Source: an uncultured Clostridia bacterium (GTDB lineage: Bacteria > Bacillota > Clostridia > Christensenellales > Aristaeellaceae). Taken from it: a stretch of DNA of 18,642 nt. Of this stretch, positions 1 to 5,342 are shown in pieces. The notes beneath the pieces are model-generated. The model was not told the origin of the DNA. It did not search any database and saw only the letters and a program-made list of their open reading frames with translations. The translations under genes were made by a program, and so were the position numbers. Positions within the stretch are counted from its first letter, which is position 1. Each line of letters opens with the position of its first letter. The stretch is taken from contig CAKUFB010000024.1 in the NCBI GenBank assembly GCA_934647145.1, positions 1-18,642 of the forward strand, in the 5' to 3' direction.

Positions 1-240
1 CTTCCACCCTCACCAGATTTTGCTTGAGCTCTACGAGCTCCGGTCGCAAAATCCGCAGGGAAACGATTTTTTCTCTGAAAAAGGGATTTTCCGGCGAAAA
101 AAATCGCCCCGTGCCCACGCTGGTATTTGCACTACCAATCTTATGGAGAGGCGGCAGCAAGTGGAACCGGGCACTGCCCGGTCGAAAGGGCTGCGGCCCT
201 CTCGAGCTCTCTGGGGGTTTTCGACAGTCTAAGACCACAT
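1..240. other. Non-coding, hairpin-rich left edge
   Basis: I see no supportable gene here. Short open frames run through it, but they have no ribosome binding site and no recognisable family features. The DNA is packed with small inverted repeats. Positions 16-53 hold an outer pair GATTTTGC/GCAAAATC around an inner GAGCTC-TAC-GAGCTC. Positions 121-137 hold TGGTA/TACCA, 166-182 hold ACCGGGC-ACT-GCCCGGT and 187-200 hold AGGGC-TGCG-GCCCT. T-rich runs at 66-71 and 217-221 suggest that some of these act as transcription terminators for a gene left of the window or for the minus-strand B12 operon. The function is inferred from structure only. Confidence 0.55.
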
Positions 241-295
241 TCAAAAACAGAATGCGGTCTGTTTTGACATGCGAGAAACAGACTTCGGTCTGTTA
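241..295 (-). repeat. Double-hairpin dispersed repeat, copy A (probable terminator of the B12 operon)
   Basis: Two tandem hairpins lie directly at the end of btuD. The first (277-294) is a perfect 7-bp stem AACAGAC/GTCTGTT around a 4-nt loop, and it includes two bases of the btuD TAA stop codon. The second (about 244-265) pairs AAAACAGA with TCTGTTTT and, on the minus strand, ends in a run of five T, as an intrinsic terminator would. The same pair of hairpins in the same relative order occurs again at 4985-5058, so this looks like a dispersed element that doubles as a terminator. Confidence 0.6.
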
Positions 296-1063
296 CGCGT
301 CGAGCCGCCGCCAGGTTTCGAGCGACTCCAGCATGTACCCGGCCAGATCCAGGCCGAACACCTCCCACAGAAACGCGCGGTCACAGATTTCATCGAACCG
401 CCCTGATCGAAGCAGCCGGCCGTCCTTGAGGAAGAGCAGGTTTTCGCTCAGCCGGAGCGCCAGGTTCACGTCGTGAAACACGCCGATGACCATGTGCCTG
501 CCGTCCCTCGACCACTGCTTCAGGTAATCGATCAGCTCGACCTGATGCCGCACGTCCAGGTGATTGGCCGGCTCGTCGAGCAGGATCACGTCCGGCTCCT
601 GCGCCAGCGCGCGCGCCAGAAACACCCGCTGCAGCTGCCCGCCGGAGAGCTGATCGATCGGCCTTCGGCGCAGGCCGCACAGCCCGACGGCCTCAAGGCA
701 CCGCTCGACCGCCTCGAGATCCTCGCGCGACGCGCCGCGGAAAAGGCCGCGCTTCATGCGCCGGTACCGGCCGAGCAGCACGGTTTCCTGCACCGTATAG
801 GGAAAATAAACCTCGTGGCTCTGGCTCATCAGCGCCAGGCGACCGGCCAGACGCTCGCGCGGAATCGACGAAACCTCCTCGCCGCAGAGCAGGATGCGCC
901 CCCTGTGCGGAATCAGCGCGTCGACGGCGCGAAGCAGCGTGGTCTTGCCGCAGCCGTTCGGGCCGAGCAGGCAGTAGTTCGCGCCGGCCTGCAGGGTGAA
1001 GGTGAGGCCGCGCAGCACGTCCTGCGCGCCATAGCCGGCGGATACGTTCTGAAATTCCAGCAT
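293..1063 (-). CDS. btuD: Vitamin B12/iron-type ABC importer, ATP-binding protein (BtuD/FecE family)
   Basis: This 256-residue cytoplasmic ATPase would power corrinoid uptake through the permease encoded upstream. All ABC motifs are intact: Walker A GPNGCGKT at residues 34-41, Q-loop glutamine near 81, signature LSGGQ at 139-143, Walker B VILLDEP at 159-165, D-loop NHLD, and the switch histidine in FHDVN near 197. The length is normal for the family. The ATG is preceded by GGAGGG at a normal distance and starts 3 nt after the permease stop, so the genes are translationally close. The family also carries siderophore and haem importers. The B12 assignment rests on the cobalamin riboswitch that heads the operon. 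The C-terminal 30 residues are family-typical but not diagnostic. Confidence 0.88.
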   Translation of the reverse strand: MLEFQNVSAGYGAQDVLRGLTFTLQAGANYCLLGPNGCGKTTLLRAVDALIPHRGRILLCGEEVSSIPRERLAGRLALMSQSHEVYFPYTVQETVLLGRYRRMKRGLFRGASREDLEAVERCLEAVGLCGLRRRPIDQLSGGQLQRVFLARALAQEPDVILLDEPANHLDVRHQVELIDYLKQWSRDGRHMVIGVFHDVNLALRLSENLLFLKDGRLLRSGRFDEICDRAFLWEVFGLDLAGYMLESLETWRRLDA

Positions 1064-1066
1064 GCG

Positions 1067-2083
1067 TCAACCCTCCCTGCGCCCGCGCAGAAACAGCCAG
1101 GCGAAAAACGGCGCGCCCACCAGCGCGGTAATCGCGCCCACGGGCAGCTCTCTGGGCGCGAGCAGCGTGCGCGAAAGCAGGTCGCACAGCACCATGAACC
1201 CGCCGCCATAGACCGCGCTCATGGGCAGGGTCAGGCGGTGGCGGCTGCCGAACAGGCGGCGCACCGCGTGCGGGGCGATCAGGTCGACAAAGCCGATCAC
1301 GCCCACGAACGCCACGACCGACCCGGAAAGCAGCGTGGACAGGAGCAGGAGCAGCAGCTTGACCCGCCGCACCGGCACGCCTGCGGACATCGCCTGCTCG
1401 TCGCCGAAGGTCAGAAGATCCATCTCGGTCGCGCGGCGCACAAGCAGCGCCAGGCAAATCAGCGGAATCGGCGCGATCAGGCGCACGTTTTCCCAGGTCT
1501 GCCCCGAAAAGCTGCCCATCTGCCAGAAAACCAGCTGCTTGAGCCGGTCGCCCGCAAAGGTGGTCAGCAGCGTCAGTATCGCGCTGACGAACAGCGAGAA
1601 CACCATGCCGGTCAGCACGATGGTCTGACTGGAGAAGCTCCGGTCGAAGCGCGCGGTCAGCCGCAGCGCCAGAAGCACCGTGCCCGCGCCGAACAGGAAG
1701 CCTGAAGCCGGCAGCGTGAATCGCCCCAGAATCGAGAAACCGCCGAGCATGACCAGCGCGGCGCCCAGGGAGGCGCCCGAGGACACGCCCAGCGTGTAGG
1801 AAGAGGCCAGGGGATTGCGCAGAACCGACTGCATGACGGTTCCGCTGACCGCAAGCGACGCGCCGACCAGCAGGGCGGCGAGCACGCGCGGCAGGCGGAT
1901 CGTCCACAAAATGGAAACCTGAACCGCCGGGACGCGCTCCGGCAGCGCGCTTCCCAGCAGCTTGTGACTCAGTATCGCGAGCTGATCCGCGGGCGGGATG
2001 GACACGCTGCCCACGCCGAATCCGAGAAACAGGCAGGCGAGCAGTCCGATCAGGCTCAGCAGAACCTTCATGCGCGTCTTCAT
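1067..2083 (-). CDS. btuC: Vitamin B12/iron-type ABC importer, permease (FecCD/BtuC family)
   Basis: This 338-residue integral membrane protein is of the usual FecCD length (320-350) and its hydrophobic pattern fits about ten membrane segments. The family hallmark is visible near residues 80-110: VSGTVMQSVLRNPLASSY, then LGVSSGASLGAAL. The segment VVAFVGVIGFVDLIAPHAVR near residues 255-275 matches the conserved loop before the ATPase-coupling helix. The start is uncertain between the ATG at 2083 and an in-frame ATG four codons later (2071). Neither has a strong ribosome binding site, which suggests translational coupling to the binding-protein gene ending 6 nt upstream. It should form the BtuC2D2 core with the downstream ATPase. 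Confidence 0.88.
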   Translation of the reverse strand: MKTRMKVLLSLIGLLACLFLGFGVGSVSIPPADQLAILSHKLLGSALPERVPAVQVSILWTIRLPRVLAALLVGASLAVSGTVMQSVLRNPLASSYTLGVSSGASLGAALVMLGGFSILGRFTLPASGFLFGAGTVLLALRLTARFDRSFSSQTIVLTGMVFSLFVSAILTLLTTFAGDRLKQLVFWQMGSFSGQTWENVRLIAPIPLICLALLVRRATEMDLLTFGDEQAMSAGVPVRRVKLLLLLLSTLLSGSVVAFVGVIGFVDLIAPHAVRRLFGSRHRLTLPMSAVYGGGFMVLCDLLSRTLLAPRELPVGAITALVGAPFFAWLFLRGRREG

Positions 2084-2089
2084 CCCGCG

Positions 2090-3016
2090 CTACGCGGCCG
2101 GTTCAACCTCGACCAGGGAGGCGAACTCGTCCGGATACACGGCCAGCGCCACGGCCACCAGCGCGTCGGCCAGGTGGTTGTTGGGCAGGCTGCTGGCCAG
2201 GTTGTCGATGGAATAGACGGCCTTGTTCTTCACGGCGGTCACGTTCTCCCAGCCCTCACGGCTCAGGATCTCGGTGACCGGATCCTCGATGTAGTTGACG
2301 TTGGTCAGGATCACGTCCGGATTGAGCGCCACGGCCGACTCCGCCTCGACGGACACCCAGCCCTGCTGATCGCCCAGCACGTTGACCGCGCCGCAGGTGG
2401 TGATCAGCTCGTCCAGGTAGGTGTTCGCGCCGCCCGAGTAGAGGTAGGGCAGAGCGCTGATCTCGAAGAACACGGTCTTCTTTTCGGTGATCGCGGCGGC
2501 GATTTCAGCCACCTGATCGATGACGGCCTGCATCTCCGCGACCAGCTCCTCGCCCTTGTCCTGCGCGCCCAGGCAGGCGGCGATGAAGCGCACGTCGTCC
2601 TGCGCGGCGGCCAGAGACTCGCTCGAGGGAATGGCGGCCAGACACACGCCGGCCTTGCGAAGGGCCTCCAGCGCGTCGCCGCCCGAGAAGGCGGACATGC
2701 TGGACAGCAGAATCAGGTCGGGCTCGAGCGCGGCCAGCTGCTCCGCGTCGGGCGCGAACATGTCGAACTGGGGCAGCTCGGCGAGCTCCGGCCAGTAGGC
2801 CGCGGAGTAGGCGTCCACGGCGATCAGCCGGTCGGTCAGGCCCAGGTCCATCACCACCTGCGTGCAGGCGGGGGCCAGGGAGATGAGCTTGCTGACCTCG
2901 GCGGGCAGCGCGATTTCGTTGCCCTCGCGGTCGGTCGTGGGGGCCTCGGCAAAGGCGCAGCAGCAGATCAGCGCCAGCGCCACGGCCAGGCACAAAAGCT
3001 TCTTCAGGTGTTTCAT
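2090..3016 (-). CDS. btuF: Corrinoid (B12) ABC importer, substrate-binding protein (BtuF-like)
   Basis: This 308-residue secreted protein of the class III (BtuF/FepB) binding-protein fold would capture corrinoid and deliver it to BtuC. The signal peptide spans residues 1-23: KK, then a Leu/Ala-rich core with three cysteines, then AFA followed by EA. The mature part begins with the family pattern (TDREGNEIALP, KLISLAPACTQVVMDLGLTDRL) and shows the inter-lobe hinge pattern ALEPDLILL near residue 95. There is no proper lipobox, which is unusual for a Gram-positive binding protein. The start ATG has AAGGGA about 11 nt upstream. It is the first gene after the cobalamin riboswitch. The ligand could also be cobinamide or another corrinoid. 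Confidence 0.85.
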   Translation of the reverse strand: MKHLKKLLCLAVALALICCCAFAEAPTTDREGNEIALPAEVSKLISLAPACTQVVMDLGLTDRLIAVDAYSAAYWPELAELPQFDMFAPDAEQLAALEPDLILLSSMSAFSGGDALEALRKAGVCLAAIPSSESLAAAQDDVRFIAACLGAQDKGEELVAEMQAVIDQVAEIAAAITEKKTVFFEISALPYLYSGGANTYLDELITTCGAVNVLGDQQGWVSVEAESAVALNPDVILTNVNYIEDPVTEILSREGWENVTAVKNKAVYSIDNLASSLPNNHLADALVAVALAVYPDEFASLVEVEPAA

Positions 3017-3058
3017 CAGGGGTCAGTCCCTTCATTATATTCCGAAACTGCCCATTGC

Positions 3059-3117
3059 AAAAAGGGCACACAGCCACACCGCCCCGTTCGCCGGGGGCGT
3101 TTTGCGTGGGGTGCGCC
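3059..3117 (-). terminator. Expression-platform terminator of the cobalamin riboswitch
   Basis: On the minus strand a long hairpin pairs GGCGCAC with GTGTGCC, then CCACGC with GTGTGG, then CGCCCC with GGGGCG. It ends in CTTTTTG. Its 5' arm begins inside the GGCCGGC that closes the B12 box, so folding of the aptamer and folding of the terminator should be linked. This predicts premature termination when corrinoid is plentiful. The pairing is read directly; the direction of control is inferred from the riboswitch family. Confidence 0.82.
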
Positions 3118-3312
3118 GGCCGTATTCTGACTTGAAGCTCAAGCGCCTGACTCCGCCTTCTCAGGAAAATATCCCAATGGCCGCGTTCTTCACGCCGGGA
3201 GGTCGGCTCGCGTTCTCACAGCAGCGGCTCCTGTCGGGGATTCTCACCCCGTTCCGCGAGGCCTGCCGGGCCCCGCATGCCGATGCGCACCCATGTGCAG
3301 TGATCGGTCGAA
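3115..3312 (-). promoter_or_regulatory. Cobalamin riboswitch upstream of btuFCD
   Basis: The minus strand carries the conserved cobalamin-aptamer landmarks in order. The GGTGAGAATCC core, followed by GACAGGAGCCGCTGCTGTGA, is at 3216-3248. A GAGAAGGCGG segment is near 3151-3160. The B12 box AAGTCAGAATACGGCCGG is at about 3116-3133. The spacing between landmarks (about 200 nt in total) fits the adenosylcobalamin-type aptamer. The leader starts just after the promoter at 3324-3352 and feeds into the terminator at 3059-3117. Boundaries are approximate, and a covariance-model search (RF00174) would set them. Confidence 0.88.
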
Positions 3313-3323
3313 TAACCGCACAC

Positions 3324-3352
3324 ATTATAGCACAGGCCCCGCCCGCCCGCAA
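3324..3352 (-). promoter_or_regulatory. Promoter of the cobalamin riboswitch-btuFCD operon
   Basis: On the minus strand TTGCGG (3347-3352) and TATAAT (3324-3329) are separated by exactly 17 bp. This places the transcript start a few bases before the riboswitch aptamer. The spacer is unusually G-rich. Confidence 0.75.
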
Positions 3353-3384
3353 GGCATGCGTGCAAAAACGCCGCGAGATTTTAC

Positions 3385-3413
3385 TTGCAATGCGGGGTGG
3401 TTTGGGGTATAAT
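3385..3413 (+). promoter_or_regulatory. Promoter of the T-box-serS transcript
   Basis: TTGCAA (3385-3390) and TATAAT (3408-3413) are separated by 17 bp. The promoter lies back to back with the B12 promoter: the two -35 boxes are 32 bp apart and point away from each other. Confidence 0.75.
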
Positions 3414-3417
3414 TGGA

Positions 3418-3638
3418 TAAAGCGTTTGAGGAAAACTATGAGCGGCCAAGGTCCTCAGAGAGCCGGGTGTGCTGTGAACCGGCGGCGGAGGCGCTCGTTC
3501 CACTTTCCGAGCAGCCGGCGACGAGCCGGAGGGGCGCGCCCCTTACAGCGCGGCGAGGCGGTCGCTTTATGCGGCAAGCTGGGTGGCAACGCGGAGTCTT
3601 CCGTCCCAGACAGTGGGATCGGAGGGCTTAATTTTTTT
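3418..3638 (+). promoter_or_regulatory. T-box leader (tRNA-Ser responsive) of serS
   Basis: The T-box signature GCTGGGTGGCAACGCGG is at 3578-3594 and is followed by a terminator. The antiterminator bulge reads TGGC (3584-3587). It would pair with GCCA, the 3' end expected of an uncharged tRNA-Ser with discriminator base G. Stem I elements are present: GAGGAAA near 3427 pairs with TTTCC at 3504-3508, and CAGAGAGCC lies near 3456-3464. The best specifier candidate is TCC at 3499-3501 followed by A, with TCG at 3495-3497 as an alternative. Both are serine codons. Uncharged tRNA-Ser should stabilise the antiterminator and allow serS transcription. Confidence 0.87.
3598..3638 (+). terminator. T-box regulated intrinsic terminator
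   Basis: The stem CTTCCGTCCC (3598-3607) pairs with GGGATCGGAGG (3615-3625), with one bulged T. A run of seven T follows at 3632-3638. It sits between the T-box sequence and the serS ribosome binding site (GAGGAGG, 3639-3645), as expected for a transcriptional T-box switch. Confidence 0.82.
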
Positions 3639-3653
3639 GAGGAGGAACAGAGC

Positions 3654-4934
3654 ATGATCGACATCAACCTGCTGCGCACCAATCCCGATCTGGTGCGCGA
3701 GAACATCCGCAAGAAGTTTCAGGATCAGAAGCTGCCCCTGGTGGACGAGGTGATCGAGCTGGACAAGCTCAACCGCCAGACCATTCAGGCGGCCGACGCG
3801 CTGCGCAACCAGCGCAACGTCATCAGCAAACAGATCGGCGGCATGATGGCCAGGGGTCAGCGCGCCGAGGCCGAGAAGGCCAAAAAGCAGGTCGCGCAGA
3901 TGGCCGGCGAGCTGGCTGAGCTGGAGAAGAAGGAAGAGGAGTACGCCGCGCAGATTCGCGAGCGCATGCTGGTCATCCCGCAGATCATCGATCCCTCGGT
4001 GCCGATCGGCAGGGACGACAGCGAAAACGTGCAGAACGAGATCTTCGGCGAGCCGGTCGTGCCCGACTTCGAGATTCCCTACCACGTGGACATCATGGAG
4101 CGCCTGAACGGCATCGACCTGGACAGCGCCCGCCGGACCAGCGGCAACGGCTTCTATTACCTCAAGGGCGACATCGCCCGCCTGCACTCGGCCATCCTGT
4201 CCTACGCGCGCGACTTCATGATCGACCGCGGCTTCACCTACTACGTGCCGCCCTTCATGATTCACGGCAACGTGGTCAACGGCGTGATGAGCTTCTCCGA
4301 GATGGAGAACATGATGTACAAGATCGAGGGCGAGGATCTGTACCTGATCGGCACCAGCGAGCACTCGATGATCGGCAAGTTCATCGACACCATCCTGCCC
4401 GAAAAGGATCTGCCCCAGACCCTGACCAGCTACTCCCCCTGCTTCCGCAAGGAGGTGGGCGCGCACGGCATCGAGGAGCGCGGCGTGTACCGCATCCACC
4501 AGTTCGAGAAGCAGGAGATGGTCGTGGTCTGCAAGCCCGAGGATTCGATGAAGTGGTACGACACGCTGTGGCAGACCTCGGTCGCCTTCTTCCGCACGCT
4601 GGACATCCCGGTGCGCACGCTGGAGTGCTGCTCGGGCGACCTGGCCGACCTGAAGGTCAAGAGCTGCGACGTCGAGGCCTGGTCTCCGCGCCAGAAGAAG
4701 TACTTCGAGGTCGGCTCCTGCTCCAACCTGGGCGACGCGCAGGCGCGCCGTCTGGGCATCCGCGTCAAGGGCGAGGACGGCAAAAAGTACCTGGCTCACA
4801 CGCTCAACAACACCGTCGTGGCTCCGCCGCGCATGCTGATCGCCTTCCTGGAGAACAACCTGCGCGCCGACGGCACGATCGCGATTCCCGAGGCGCTGCG
4901 CATGTACATGGGCGGAAAGGATCACATCGGCTGA
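3654..4934 (+). CDS. serS: Serine-tRNA ligase
   Basis: This 426-residue class II synthetase charges tRNA-Ser with serine. The N-terminal long coiled coil (residues about 1-110, starting MIDINLLRTNPDLVRENI) is the tRNA-binding arm. The catalytic core follows, with motif 2 around FRKEVGAHGIEERGVYRIHQFEK (residues 264-286) and a motif 3 region around residues 384-400 whose arginine is R393. Two details differ from common bacterial SerRS. The serine-binding TAE is TSE (234-236). Motif 3 reads TLNNTVVAPPRMLIAF, where bacterial enzymes usually carry TLNGSGLAVGR; the asparagine-rich form resembles archaeal/eukaryotic-type SerRS. The ATG follows GAGGAGG by 8 nt. An upstream in-frame extension only covers the T-box and was excluded. 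Confidence 0.95.
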   Translation: MIDINLLRTNPDLVRENIRKKFQDQKLPLVDEVIELDKLNRQTIQAADALRNQRNVISKQIGGMMARGQRAEAEKAKKQVAQMAGELAELEKKEEEYAAQIRERMLVIPQIIDPSVPIGRDDSENVQNEIFGEPVVPDFEIPYHVDIMERLNGIDLDSARRTSGNGFYYLKGDIARLHSAILSYARDFMIDRGFTYYVPPFMIHGNVVNGVMSFSEMENMMYKIEGEDLYLIGTSEHSMIGKFIDTILPEKDLPQTLTSYSPCFRKEVGAHGIEERGVYRIHQFEKQEMVVVCKPEDSMKWYDTLWQTSVAFFRTLDIPVRTLECCSGDLADLKVKSCDVEAWSPRQKKYFEVGSCSNLGDAQARRLGIRVKGEDGKKYLAHTLNNTVVAPPRMLIAFLENNLRADGTIAIPEALRMYMGGKDHIG

Positions 4935-4946
4935 TCGAACGCGGGG

Positions 4947-4974
4947 GAGAGTCGTCCTTTCGGGCGGCTCTTTT
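4947..4974 (+). terminator. Intrinsic terminator of serS
   Basis: GAGAGTCGTCC pairs with GGGCGGCTC around a TTTC loop, allowing G-U pairs and one bulged A, and is followed by TTTT. It starts 12 nt after the serS stop codon. Confidence 0.8.
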
Positions 4975-4984
4975 GCGCGGGAGA

Positions 4985-5058
4985 GCACAAACAAACTCCG
5001 GTCTGTTTTGAATAATGGGGCGAAACAGGGCGCGAATAAAGACCGAAGTCTGTTATTA
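4985..5058 (-). repeat. Double-hairpin dispersed repeat, copy B
   Basis: This is a second copy of the element at 241-295. On the minus strand it reads TAACAGAC-TTCG-GTCT (hairpin 1, about 5035-5057), a spacer, and then TCAAAACAGACCGGAGTTTG (hairpin 2, about 4990-5012), in the same order as copy A. Its hairpins are less perfect: there is an A-C mismatch in hairpin 2 and a bulged C in hairpin 1. It lies in the opposite orientation relative to the preceding gene (serS, plus strand), and serS already has its own terminator. This argues for a mobile or dispersed repeat rather than a gene-specific terminator. Confidence 0.55.
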
Positions 5059-5254
5059 CAAAGCGGTGACATCACGCTCGAAGAATTGTTAGAGTGCGCG
5101 TGTGTAAAGGATTTGTTCGCTCAGGCCCGCAGCCGCCCGGCGGACGTGGGGGCAGTCGCTTCCATTATATAGAACTGGGACGCGGGAACCCGCCCGGATT
5201 CTAATCCGCCCTGAATCCCGCGCTAATTCGCCTCTAACTGTCACATTTCCACGC
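5059..5254. other. Gene-free stretch upstream of the oligopeptide-type transporter
   Basis: No gene is visible. It contains GCGG-GAAC-CCGC near 5182-5193, a small hairpin CGGAT-TCTA-ATCCG at 5195-5208, and a loosely repeated word CTAATCCGCC (5201-5210), CTAATTCGCC (5223-5232) and CTAACTGTCA (5235-5244). The last three lie just upstream of the -35 box at 5255 with spacings near one and two helical turns, so they could be a regulator-binding site. This is weak evidence. Confidence 0.35.
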
Positions 5255-5283
5255 TTGACAACAAAATGGCGCTACGGTATAAT
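5255..5283 (+). promoter_or_regulatory. Perfect consensus promoter of the oligopeptide-type transporter operon
   Basis: TTGACA (5255-5260), a 17-bp spacer and TATAAT (5278-5283) match the housekeeping consensus at all twelve positions. The start point would be near 5290, giving a leader of about 50 nt before the binding-protein gene. It predicts strong expression, fitting a binding protein needed in excess. Confidence 0.9.
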
Positions 5284-5342
5284 AAGGATAACCGTTAGTT
5301 TGACTGAACTTGCGGAAATTTTAGAAGAAGGGTGATTTAGAC

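Noticed and set aside
24..476. A 150-codon plus-strand frame at the left edge running into btuD
   Set aside because: It overlaps the 3' end of btuD antisense, has no ribosome binding site and a serine/arginine-rich composition typical of out-of-frame translation.
3034..3061. A second promoter (TTTGCA-16-TATAAT, minus strand) between the riboswitch terminator and btuF that could bypass B12 control
   Set aside because: The start would fall near 3027, leaving a leader of about 10 nt and cutting off most of the AAGGGA ribosome binding site. The -35 match is only 4/6.
2862..3653. N-terminal extension of the serS frame upstream of 3654
   Set aside because: The extension translates the B12 riboswitch region in reverse and the T-box leader. 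The ATG at 3654 has GAGGAGG at ideal spacing and the known SerRS N-terminus.
3567..5075. A 502-codon minus-strand frame antisense to serS
   Set aside because: It covers the serS coding strand and its T-box and terminator in reverse, and its composition (His/Val/Leu/Asp-rich) is typical of shadow translation.
5161..5182. TATATAAT-like sequence on the minus strand as a promoter toward serS
   Set aside because: No acceptable -35 box lies at 16-18 bp and no minus-strand gene follows.
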